NCBI RefSeq assembly: GCF_009711225.1
Contig: NZ_WMIE01000001.1
Coordinates: forward strand, 1,054,001 to 1,118,000
Source of the DNA: Paracoccus aestuariivivens
GTDB taxonomy: Bacteria > Pseudomonadota > Alphaproteobacteria > Rhodobacterales > Rhodobacteraceae
Length of the DNA: 64,000 nt
Reading direction: 5' to 3'
The notes beneath the pieces are model-generated. The model was not told where the DNA came from. It ran no database searches and was given only the letters and a program-made list of their open reading frames with translations. Positions 7,920 to 14,902 of this stretch are shown in pieces. The first letter of the stretch is position 1, and every line of letters starts with the position of its first letter. The position numbers were made by a program, and so were the translations under genes.

Positions 7920-8900
7920 TCAGACCGAGGCCACGAAGGCCAGAAGATCGTGGTTGAACTGTTCCGGTTCCGTTTCGGCCAATCCGTGCGCGCCGCCGGG
8001 ATAGATTTTCAGCGTCGCATTCGGGACCAGCTTCACCGCCTTTTCCGCCGCCGCACCGATCGGCACGATCTGGTCGTCATCGCCATGGATGAAATAGACC
8101 GGGATATCGATCTTCTTCAGATCTTCAGTGTAATCGACTTCCGAGAATTCGTGGATGCAATCGTAAAGTCCCTTGATCCCGCCAGCCATGCCTTGCAGCC
8201 AGAATGAATCCTGCAACCCCTGACTGACGGTCGCGCCTTCGCGGTTATGGCCATAGAAGGGCACCGCCAGATCCTTGTAGAATTGCGACCTATTGCTGGC
8301 GACGCCTGCGCGGATGCTGTCGAACACGTCGATCGGCAGGCCTTCGGGATTGGTGTCGGTCTTGGCCATCAACGGAGGAACTGCCCCGACCAGCACGGCA
8401 GCCGATACCCGCGCGGTGCCGTGTCGGCCAAGGTAATGTGCGACCTCTCCTCCTCCGGTCGAATGCCCGACAAGGATCGCGTCCTTGAGGTCCAGCTTCT
8501 CGATCAACTCGGCCAGATCGTCCGCGTAACGATCCATGTTGTTGCCGTCCCATGTCTGTTGCGAACGGCCGTGGCTGCGGCGGTCATGGGCGATAACGCG
8601 ATAGCCTTTCTGGCCGAAGAACAGCATTTGCGTTTCCCATGCGTCAGCCGATAGCGGCCAACCATGCGAGAACAGGATCGGTCGCCCTTGGCCTTGATCC
8701 TTGTAGAAAATCTGAACGCCGTCCGAGGTGGTGAGATAGCTCATGGTTCTGGCTCCGTTATCAGTGACACGGGACAGGCCAAAACCCATCCCCGGAAGCC
8801 ACATCAAAGCCCCAGCCCCGACAGAAAGCTGCAACGCCTCGCGGCGGGTCAGTGCCGACCGTTGGATCGAATTGTCAGAGGATTCAGTCAGAGAAGACAT
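7920..8900 (-). CDS. Alpha/beta hydrolase (chloroperoxidase/esterase type) with Tat-like leader
   Basis: A 326-residue protein and first gene of the operon. Residues 15-45 contain a twin-arginine pattern (LTRREALQL) and a hydrophobic stretch, suggesting Tat export after folding. The mature part matches cofactor-free haloperoxidase/arylesterase hydrolases: [15 protein letters not shown] for the oxyanion region, nucleophile elbow GHSTGGGE, acid in [11 protein letters not shown] and catalytic histidine in YPGGAHGL. An alternative internal start ([14 protein letters not shown]) would give a cytoplasmic enzyme of the usual length of about 275 residues. The upstream region holds one copy of the 29-bp element also found before the AraC-type gene. 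Substrate unknown; an ester or lactone is typical. Confidence 0.87.
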   Translation of the reverse strand: MSSLTESSDNSIQRSALTRREALQLSVGAGALMWLPGMGFGLSRVTDNGARTMSYLTTSDGVQIFYKDQGQGRPILFSHGWPLSADAWETQMLFFGQKGYRVIAHDRRSHGRSQQTWDGNNMDRYADDLAELIEKLDLKDAILVGHSTGGGEVAHYLGRHGTARVSAAVLVGAVPPLMAKTDTNPEGLPIDVFDSIRAGVASNRSQFYKDLAVPFYGHNREGATVSQGLQDSFWLQGMAGGIKGLYDCIHEFSEVDYTEDLKKIDIPVYFIHGDDDQIVPIGAAAEKAVKLVPNATLKIYPGGAHGLAETEPEQFNHDLLAFVASV

Positions 8901-8953
8901 GGATGGGGCTCCGTGCGACTTGCCCCATCAGATTACGCCCGAACGACTCGCCT

Positions 8954-8982
8954 ATCTTGCAAGCTAGTGTCGGGCATTTCAC
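8954..8982 (-). promoter_or_regulatory. Candidate AraC-type operator upstream of the hydrolase operon
   Basis: This 29-bp stretch matches 22 of 29 positions of 11435-11463, including ATCTTG and CATTTCAC spaced identically (21 bases from start to start). It lies 54-82 bases before the alpha/beta hydrolase start, in the same orientation relative to a minus-strand gene as the other copy, which precedes the AraC-type regulator gene. Two half-sites about two helical turns apart are typical of AraC-family binding. Binding by that regulator is inferred. Confidence 0.6.
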
Positions 8983-9004
8983 GAAAGTCGGTTCTCTTGG
9001 TACA

Positions 9005-9028
9005 TACGGCGCGGGTTAACGCGCCGTA
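9005..9028 (-). terminator. Hairpin after the RTX gene
   Basis: TACGGCGCG pairs perfectly with CGCGCCGTA around a six-base loop, just downstream of the RTX gene stop on the minus strand. There is no marked T run, so termination strength is uncertain. Confidence 0.6.
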
Positions 9029-9034
9029 CGCATA

Positions 9035-10168
9035 TCACAGCAGGAAGCTGTCAGCGGCCAGCGACATACGGTCGTCAAGCAGGATCGAAAAATCAGCGAC
9101 CCTGTCGCCGTTCACGTCAGCCGAGATCAAGGTCCCATTCGCCACCGTACGGGCCGAAAGCTGTCCGGCTTGGCCGGTGAATGCCGCGCTTCCGATATAG
9201 TTGAACGCTTGGTCACCTGATCGCGCCGAGTTCGCGTCGATGCCTCGCAGGTCGATCACGTCGTGTTGGACACGGCTGAAATCGGTGATTGTGTCGCGTC
9301 CGGCTGGCGCAACGGTCGAATCCGCGTATGTCGAGAAGACAAAGGTATCCGCGCCTGTCCCGCCCGTCATGCGGTCAGCGCCCGCGCTACCGATCATCCG
9401 GTCATTGCCGTTGGAACCGCTCAGGACGTCGTTGCCAGCACCGCCGTTCAGAACATCATTTCCGTTTGCCCCGTTGAGATTGTCATTCCCCGCAGCACCG
9501 TTCAGCCGGTTATGTCCCGAATTGCCGGACATTACATTGGCTAATCCATTCCCCGTTCCGGTCAGATTGCCCGAGCCGTTCATCGACAGGTTCTCGACAT
9601 TCGCTGTCAGCGTGTAATTGACCGAGATCGACGCCATATCCGTGCCCTGATTGGCATATTCTGTGACAATGTCCGAGCCATCGAGGATATAGAACTGGTC
9701 GTTTCCGGCATCGCCAAACAGCCTGTCGTAACCTGCGCCACCGGAAATCGTGTCATTCCCCGTGCCACCGTAGATCAGGTCATTGCCGCCATAGCCGATA
9801 AGCCCGTCATTTCCGGCATATCCGGCAATGCTGTCGGCATAGTCCGAGCCATAGACAGAGTCGGCACCACGCGCGATGTAAGCGATCAGCCCATCCGCGT
9901 TGCCGGCGTCAATTGCATCGAATGCGGTCGAGGCCGAGATCGAGAAATTATAGGCCTCACCCAGCAGCGTATTTCCGCTGAATTGGGCGTATCCGGTCAG
10001 TGTGCCGTAGACGTTGCCATAATAGTCGTAACTGAAATTGCCATAATACTCGAAGGTCTGGTTGCCAACGCTAATGACAATCGCGTCCGATCCGGCCCAA
10101 GTGACCGTTCCGTAGACGGTGCTAACTCCCCACATTCTCAGGCTGACATATGAGTCAAATACAGCCAT
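9035..10168 (-). CDS. RTX calcium-binding repeat protein
   Basis: A 377-residue protein. Residues 1-95 are a Tyr/Gly/Asn-rich domain that I cannot assign. Residues 105-165 and 205-270 hold two blocks of RTX nonapeptides of the GGxGxDxUx type, such as GYGGNDLIYGGTGNDTISG and NGGAGNDVLSG, which fold into calcium-binding parallel beta rolls. The last 100 residues (TFVFSTYADSTV, ITDFSRVQHDVIDL, then DVNGDRVADFSILL) match the C-terminal part found in type I secreted RTX proteins, so export by a TolC-type system is expected. No type I transporter gene is adjacent. The start ATG has GGGAG immediately before it and CGGGAG further up. The function is unassigned: adhesin, enzyme or matrix protein. Confidence 0.85.
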   Translation of the reverse strand: MAVFDSYVSLRMWGVSTVYGTVTWAGSDAIVISVGNQTFEYYGNFSYDYYGNVYGTLTGYAQFSGNTLLGEAYNFSISASTAFDAIDAGNADGLIAYIARGADSVYGSDYADSIAGYAGNDGLIGYGGNDLIYGGTGNDTISGGAGYDRLFGDAGNDQFYILDGSDIVTEYANQGTDMASISVNYTLTANVENLSMNGSGNLTGTGNGLANVMSGNSGHNRLNGAAGNDNLNGANGNDVLNGGAGNDVLSGSNGNDRMIGSAGADRMTGGTGADTFVFSTYADSTVAPAGRDTITDFSRVQHDVIDLRGIDANSARSGDQAFNYIGSAAFTGQAGQLSARTVANGTLISADVNGDRVADFSILLDDRMSLAADSFLL

Positions 10169-10343
10169 CTCCCTATCTCCCGTCCAATCGCTAAAAAAAC
10201 GAACAAGCGTCGAAGGAGAGCAGAGCCGTCTAAGGGAGCCCCGTTAACGTCTATGCATCTTGTACCGACGCATAAACGCTGATGGCTGAAGCCGTAGGTT
10301 GCGTCAACGGCATTTATTAACAGATGGTTAATGACGTAATGTC
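10169..10343. other. Intergenic region upstream of the RTX gene
   Basis: This 175-base gap holds the promoter side of the RTX gene and the 3' flank of the AraC-type gene, both on the minus strand. I see AT-rich stretches near 10310-10340 but no convincing operator or terminator. Confidence 0.4.
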
Positions 10344-11252
10344 CTATCTGGCTCGGTCGCGCCAGCGCCCCGGAGACATGCCCTCGATCCGGCCGAATAC
10401 GCGGGTGAAATGGCTTTGATCCGAGAAGCCACAGGTCAAGGCAACCTCGACCAAAGTCAGGTCCGTGGTCGCCAACAGGCGGCGCGCATGGTCGATGCGC
10501 TGGTTCAACAGCCATTGATAGGGCGTAACGCCGGTTGAATCGCGAAATGCCCGGAAGAAACCGTGTCGGGACAGGTTCAGCGCCTCGGCGATATGCGCGA
10601 TCGAGACCTTCTCGTCCTCGCCCGACATCAGCATTTCTTTGGCGCGTCGGACCAGCATCGGTGCCAGGGTGCTGACATTGTCATCCGCAAGACCGTTCTG
10701 GCTGCGGTAATTGTGCAAAAGATGTGCGCCGACCGCCGTCGCCAACTGTTCGATGAACAGCGGATCGAACGCGTCGGGTTGGGCCAAAGCCGGTACAAGC
10801 GCTTGCGCCAGATGGCGCAGGATCTGATCTTCGTGACCTTGCACGCGGGATAGTGCCCGCCCCTTGCCTCGGTCCGTGATGCGCTCGGCCTCATCGACAA
10901 ATTTCTGCGACAGTTCGATCAGGAAGAAGTCGAAATAGCCGTCCATCGTTGCCGCATAGTCATTGTCGAAGTCGCGAATATAAGCGTCCCCGCGATCGAA
11001 CAGACGGTCCTGCACGCGCCCCGCCTCGCCACCCTTGCGGCGATGGCCATCGACGAGTGAGATCCCGACCAGCAACCCTCGGTCCTGAGCCGGTGTGGCG
11101 ACATGGCTATGGTGCAACCCCGAGGCCGCTTTCCGGCGAAAGACAAATTCGTTCGAGCAAAGAACGTGGTCGGCAGATAGAACCGAAGTCGAGCAGCCTA
11201 AGGAATCCGTGGCCCCAGCCGTCCGCGTCATGGTCTGAACTTGAGCACTCAT
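10344..11252 (-). CDS. AraC family transcriptional regulator
   Basis: A 302-residue protein. The C-terminal 100 residues are the double helix-turn-helix of the AraC/XylS family: VSIAHIAEALNLSRHGFFRAFRD, then a second helix pair ending in GFSDQSHFTRVFGRIEGMSPGRWR. The N-terminal 190 residues form an effector domain without an obvious family motif (VFRRKAASGLHHSH and a YFDFFLIELSQ segment). The start ATG at 11252 has AGAGG eight bases upstream. A 29-bp element 183-211 bases upstream recurs before the alpha/beta hydrolase operon at 8900, so this is probably the regulator of that operon and of itself. The RTX gene lies between them. The effector is unknown. Confidence 0.87.
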   Translation of the reverse strand: MSAQVQTMTRTAGATDSLGCSTSVLSADHVLCSNEFVFRRKAASGLHHSHVATPAQDRGLLVGISLVDGHRRKGGEAGRVQDRLFDRGDAYIRDFDNDYAATMDGYFDFFLIELSQKFVDEAERITDRGKGRALSRVQGHEDQILRHLAQALVPALAQPDAFDPLFIEQLATAVGAHLLHNYRSQNGLADDNVSTLAPMLVRRAKEMLMSGEDEKVSIAHIAEALNLSRHGFFRAFRDSTGVTPYQWLLNQRIDHARRLLATTDLTLVEVALTCGFSDQSHFTRVFGRIEGMSPGRWRDRAR

Positions 11253-11634
11253 TGCGCACCTCTTCGTTTGGACCGGTCAGACGCGCGCAGGAAATGCGCC
11301 GACAGCCCGATTGTTCGTCGTGAATGAAAAACCGTTAACAAACTTCAGCCAGAAAGGATCATGCTGCTGGCATTGCCCGAATGCTGGGGCCTGCTGGCTG
11401 ATCCGTGGCCGAGATACCGCCACCACCCTAGCCGATCTTGAACATTAATGTGCGGCATTTCACATTCGTGAACGTCCTAGACTTTCGTATAGTCAGCCTA
11501 AAATTGGCGTAAATTTGGGCGACTTGGCCATTCCTTGGGCATTAATCTACAGTCACTCCGGAAGTGATCGGGCCGCCATTGCCGACGCTTGGTCCGGGTG
11601 CGATCTGGGCCTTGGGGTTGGGCCGGAAGGGAAC
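11253..11634. other. Divergent promoter region, AraC-type gene and nasT
   Basis: This 382-base gap separates the divergently transcribed AraC-type gene and nasT. It contains the 29-bp repeat element at 11435-11463, an AATGTG-N8-CACATT dyad at 11447-11466 overlapping it, and a small GACT-N7-AGTC dyad at 11480-11494. I find no convincing sigma-54 promoter. No gene is evident. Confidence 0.5.
11435..11463 (-). promoter_or_regulatory. Candidate AraC-type operator upstream of the regulator gene
   Basis: Second copy of the 29-bp element (22 of 29 matches with 8954-8982, same internal spacing). It overlaps an AATGTG-N8-CACATT inverted repeat at 11447-11466 that the other copy lacks. Autoregulation is the simplest reading; a role for nasT cannot be excluded because the site lies 172 bases from that start. 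Confidence 0.55.
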
Positions 11635-12225
11635 ATGGATAAACGCCTGTCGATCATAGTCATCGAAGCCGATGTCGAACGTGCCGCCACGATTGTGGAT
11701 GGTCTGCGCGAGGCGGGCGACCATGACATCCGTGTCATCTCTGAAGTGGCGGGGATGGCCCGTCATATCGCGGAAATGCATCCCGATATCGTGCTGATCG
11801 ATCTGGCGAACCCGTCCCGCGATGTTCTCGAGGATCTGGCGGTGGCCTCGGCCCCGACCGAGCGGCCGGTGGCGATGTTTGTGGACCGATCGGACGAGCA
11901 ACTGACCCGCGCTGCAATCGAGGCCGGAATTTCCGCCTATGTCGTGGACGGGCTCAGGCAGGACCGGATCAAGCCGGTACTGGATGCCGCTATCGCCCGT
12001 TTCCATATGATCCAACGGATGCGGGCCGAGTTGGTGGCGACCCGCGCCGCGTTGGAGGAACGCAAGCTGATCGACCGTGCCAAGGCGATCCTGATGAAGG
12101 CGCGCGGGATCGACGAAGAGGAAGCCTATGCCTTGCTGCGCAAATCCGCGATGGATCAGGGCAAGCGCATGGGCGAGATCGCCCAGCAACTGGTCATGGC
12201 GGCGGGGCTTCTGACATGCCGTTGA
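11635..12225 (+). CDS. nasT: NasT, ANTAR-domain antiterminator for nitrate assimilation
   Basis: A 196-residue protein with an N-terminal receiver-like domain (residues 3-120; IIVIEADVERAA and VLIDLANPSRD) and a C-terminal ANTAR RNA-binding domain (about 130-190; ALEERKLIDRAKAILMKARG, then EEEAYALLRKSAMDQGKRMGEIA). NasT is known to bind a leader RNA and prevent termination upstream of the nas structural genes, and is held inactive by NasS when nitrate is absent. The start ATG at 11635 follows an AAGGGA site; the frame stays open upstream but lacks good initiation signals there. It overlaps nasS by 10 bases, and a leader with ANTAR-type hairpins precedes nasA, supporting the assignment. Confidence 0.93.
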   Translation: MDKRLSIIVIEADVERAATIVDGLREAGDHDIRVISEVAGMARHIAEMHPDIVLIDLANPSRDVLEDLAVASAPTERPVAMFVDRSDEQLTRAAIEAGISAYVVDGLRQDRIKPVLDAAIARFHMIQRMRAELVATRAALEERKLIDRAKAILMKARGIDEEEAYALLRKSAMDQGKRMGEIAQQLVMAAGLLTCR

Positions 12226-13388
12226 CCCCCGTAAAACTGGGCTATCTGCCGCTGATCGACGCTGCCGCCCTGATCGTGGCGCATGAACTGGGCTTCGCCA
12301 CCGAGGAAGGGCTGGCCCTTGATCTGATCCAGCTGAACTCATGGGCACAAAGCCGCGACATGCTGGGTGCTGGATTGATCGACGCCGCTCATATGCTGGC
12401 TCCGATGCCGGTGGCACAGGCGATCGGCCTTGGTCCCGCCCTGCCCGAGACGGATCTGGTTATGATCCTGTCGCAGGGCGGTCAGGCGATTGCCCTCAGC
12501 AATGCCCTGACCACGGCATTGCGGGATGCAGGCCATGATTTTGCCTTCACCGATGCGCGCGCCGCCGGTCTTGCCCTGCGGGCCGTTGCGGACAGGCCGC
12601 TGCGTATCGGGGTGCCGTTCCAGTTTTCGACCCAGCACGAGCTGACACGTTACTGGCTGGAACATTGCGGCTTTGCCGATGATATCTCGGTCGTGACGGT
12701 GCCACCGCCGCGTATGGCCGATGCGATGCTGGCGGGTGAGGTCGATCTGTTCTGCGTCGGGGAACCTTGGGCCTCGTTCGCGATCGAACGCGGTATCGCC
12801 TCGCTGATCCTACCGGGGCGTGCGATCTGGGCTGCACCGCCCGAGAAGGGTCTGGTCCTGAACCGCAGCTTTACCCAAGGCCAGCTCGAACTGACAGGGC
12901 GGCTGATGCGGGCGATCTGGCGGGCCGGACGCTGGCTGGACGAACCCGATCATCGCGGTAGTGCTGCCGACATCGTTTCGCGCCCGGACTATCTGAACCT
13001 TCCCTCCGAACTGGCCGAACGCGGGTTGACCGGACGGATGATGATTTCGCCTTTGGGCGAGATCCGCGATGTTCCCGATTTTATCGCCTTCAACGCACGT
13101 GGGGCCAGCTATCCCTGGCGCAGTCTTGCGGCATTCTTTGCCGACCGCATCGCCAGAAGACATGGTCTCGATCCGGTCGCTGCGATGCAGCAGGCCATGG
13201 CGATCTATCGGACCGACCTTTACCGGCTGCATTTGCGCGAAGCAGCTGCCGATCTGCCCGGAGCCTCGGCGCGGCTCGAGGGCGCACTTGCTGCGGATTT
13301 CGCGGTTCCCGCCGAGCGTGGACAGATGATTCTGCGTCGGGACGCGTTTTTCGATGGTTCGGTCTTTGAGCCGCCGTTCGCGAAGTGA
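12216..13388 (+). CDS. nasS: NasS, nitrate/nitrite-sensing NrtA-like protein
   Basis: A 390-residue protein of the NrtA/CmpA periplasmic-binding fold, but it begins directly with the core (LGYLPLIDAAALIVAHELGF) and has no signal peptide or lipobox, as expected of the cytoplasmic sensor NasS. Characteristic segments include GAGLIDAAHMLAPMPVAQAIG, PPRMADAMLAGEVDLFCVGEPWA and the late FFADRIARRHGLDP. NasS sequesters NasT and releases it on binding nitrate or nitrite. It overlaps nasT by 10 bases, so the two are made in a fixed ratio. A strong hairpin terminator follows the stop at 13423. Confidence 0.93.
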   Translation: MPLTPVKLGYLPLIDAAALIVAHELGFATEEGLALDLIQLNSWAQSRDMLGAGLIDAAHMLAPMPVAQAIGLGPALPETDLVMILSQGGQAIALSNALTTALRDAGHDFAFTDARAAGLALRAVADRPLRIGVPFQFSTQHELTRYWLEHCGFADDISVVTVPPPRMADAMLAGEVDLFCVGEPWASFAIERGIASLILPGRAIWAAPPEKGLVLNRSFTQGQLELTGRLMRAIWRAGRWLDEPDHRGSAADIVSRPDYLNLPSELAERGLTGRMMISPLGEIRDVPDFIAFNARGASYPWRSLAAFFADRIARRHGLDPVAAMQQAMAIYRTDLYRLHLREAAADLPGASARLEGALAADFAVPAERGQMILRRDAFFDGSVFEPPFAK

Positions 13389-13422
13389 GCGAAGTTTAAG
13401 CACACGACTTTTGCAGCGCAGA

Positions 13423-13457
13423 AAAACGCCCCCATCCTCAGCAGATGGGGGCGTTTT
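13423..13457 (+). terminator. Intrinsic terminator after nasS
   Basis: A perfect stem (AAAACGCCCCCAT with ATGGGGGCGTTTT) around a nine-base loop lies 35 bases after the nasS stop, with the T run forming the end of the stem. It would end the nasTS transcript ahead of the nasA leader. Confidence 0.85.
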
Positions 13458-13495
13458 GATTTGCTTGCCCGACAGGATGATTGTGTGCCGCGTCA

Positions 13496-13586
13496 AGTTG
13501 GCGCAATTTCAACTCATGGCTCGGTACAACGACGTACCACGGCCCGCTCGCAAAGATGCGGCATGATCCCGCGAAGATGCGGAATC
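13496..13586 (+). promoter_or_regulatory. nasA leader RNA with ANTAR-type tandem hairpins
   Basis: In the leader before nasA, a GGTAC/GTACC stem (13523-13538) closes a six-base loop AACGAC. Ten bases later a CGC/GCG stem, with an adjacent wobble pair, closes AAAGAT (13549-13560). Both loops have A at position 1 and G at position 4, the published signature of ANTAR target RNAs. A third hairpin at 13566-13586 has loop GAAGAT. A small dyad at 13496-13514 (AGTTG/CAACT) precedes them. This is the expected NasT target. Confidence 0.72.
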
Positions 13587-13590
13587 TTGC

Positions 13591-13633
13591 GAAAGCGCCA
13601 ACCGGACGCCGTTGTTCCGCGAGAAACGCTTTC
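13591..13633 (+). terminator. Candidate NasT-controlled terminator hairpin in the nasA leader
   Basis: GAAAGCG (13591-13597) can pair with CGCTTTC (13627-13633), enclosing a CAAC/GTTG inner stem (13599-13614). It follows the ANTAR-type hairpins and precedes the nasA start by about 43 bases, the position expected of the regulated terminator. The T run is short, so the call is tentative. Confidence 0.45.
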
Positions 13634-13675
13634 CGACAGCAGACGCAATTCAGCCACGCCATCGGAGCATCATCC

Positions 13676-14887
13676 ATGACCACTTCAGCCTCGTCCGAGG
13701 CCAGCCGCGCGCTTGGCCTTTCTACCTTCGCATTCATCGTCTGCTTCGCCGTCTGGACCATATTCGCCATCATCGGCATCCAGATCCGCGAGCAGCTTTC
13801 CCTGACCGAAACCCAGTTCGGCCTGCTGATCGGGATGCCGGTACTGACCGGATCTTTGGTCCGGATCGTTCTGGGCATTTTGACCGATCGCCTGGGCGGT
13901 CGCGTCGTCTATACGCTGACCATGCTGGCATCGGCGCTGGCGACCTTCCTGCTGAGCTGGGCCACCACCTATCCGCAGATGCTGCTGGCCGCGCTTGGTG
14001 TCGGTCTTGCGGGCGGTTCGTTTGCCGTCGGCGTTGCCTATGTCTCGCGCTTCTATGCATCGGCCAAACAGGGCACGGCGCTTGGCATCTTCGGCGTCGG
14101 GAATGTCGGCGCTGCCGTGACCAAGTTCGTCGCCCCGTTCGTCATGGTCGCCTATGGCTGGCAAGCCACCGCGCAGATCTGGGCCGCAGCACTGGCGCTG
14201 ACCGCGATCCTGTTCTGGGTTTTCAGCAAGGACGATCCGGTCACCATCGAGCGTCGCGGCACCAAAGCCCCGCTGCGCAGCCTGAAAGCCGAATTCGCGC
14301 CGCTGAAGAATGTGCAGGTCTGGCGCTTTGCGGCCTATTACTTCTTCGCCTTCGGGGCCTTTGTCGCGCTGGCTTTGTGGCTGCCGCGCTACCTGATCGG
14401 GGTTTACGGTTTCGACATCAAGACGGCGGGCATGATCGGCGCGGCCTATTCGATCCCGGCCTCGATCTTCCGCGCCTACGGAGGCGTGCTGTCGGACCGC
14501 GTCGGCGCTCGCGCTGTGATGTACTGGACGCTGATCGTCTCGCTGGTCTGCACCGCGATCCTTTCCGCTCCGTCGGGTGTTTCGGCTCCGGTCTTTCTGG
14601 TCGTGATCTTTGTCCTTGGCTTCTTCATGAGCCTCGGGAAGGCCGCGGTCTATAAACACATCCCCACCTACTATCCGCAAAATGTCGGGGCCGTCGGCGG
14701 TCTGGTCGGCATGATCGGCGGGCTTGGCGGCTTCTTCCTGCCCCTGCTGTTCGGCTGGCTCAAGGATGAAACCGGCATGTGGTCCAGCTGCTTCATGGTC
14801 CTGTTCGTCCTGATCGCGACCTGCCTTGTCTGGATGCACCTCACGATCCGCCGCCTCAATCGCGGCGCAGCACTTCAAACCGCCTGA
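13676..14887 (+). CDS. nasA: NasA, nitrate/nitrite MFS transporter (NarK family)
   Basis: A 403-residue membrane protein of the nitrate/nitrite porter family with about 12 segments. It shows the family features LGLSTFAFIVCFAVWTIFA in the first segment, LIGMPVLTGSLVRI, the glycine-rich nitrate signature near GLAGGSFAVGVAYVSRFY and GNVGAAVTKF, and a second copy around GGLVGMIGGLGGFFLPL. It imports nitrate, and possibly nitrite, for assimilation. The ATG at 13676 is chosen because the family begins there; the open frame extends upstream only through the structured leader. It is the first structural gene, 15 bases before nasB. Confidence 0.93.
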   Translation: MTTSASSEASRALGLSTFAFIVCFAVWTIFAIIGIQIREQLSLTETQFGLLIGMPVLTGSLVRIVLGILTDRLGGRVVYTLTMLASALATFLLSWATTYPQMLLAALGVGLAGGSFAVGVAYVSRFYASAKQGTALGIFGVGNVGAAVTKFVAPFVMVAYGWQATAQIWAAALALTAILFWVFSKDDPVTIERRGTKAPLRSLKAEFAPLKNVQVWRFAAYYFFAFGAFVALALWLPRYLIGVYGFDIKTAGMIGAAYSIPASIFRAYGGVLSDRVGARAVMYWTLIVSLVCTAILSAPSGVSAPVFLVVIFVLGFFMSLGKAAVYKHIPTYYPQNVGAVGGLVGMIGGLGGFFLPLLFGWLKDETGMWSSCFMVLFVLIATCLVWMHLTIRRLNRGAALQTA

Positions 14888-14902
14888 AAGGAACCCACAG
14901 CC

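Noticed and set aside
9380..9830. Short repeated DNA resembling a CRISPR or satellite array
   Set aside because: The repeats encode in-frame RTX nonapeptides on the minus strand and vary at third positions.
10257..10286. Third copy of the AraC-type element before the RTX gene
   Set aside because: Only ATCTTG is present; the second half-site at the expected distance does not match.
11524..11540. TTGGCC-ATTCC-TTGGGC resembling a sigma-54 promoter before nasT
   Set aside because: The spacing between the GG and GC elements is off by one and the -12 element lacks TTGC.
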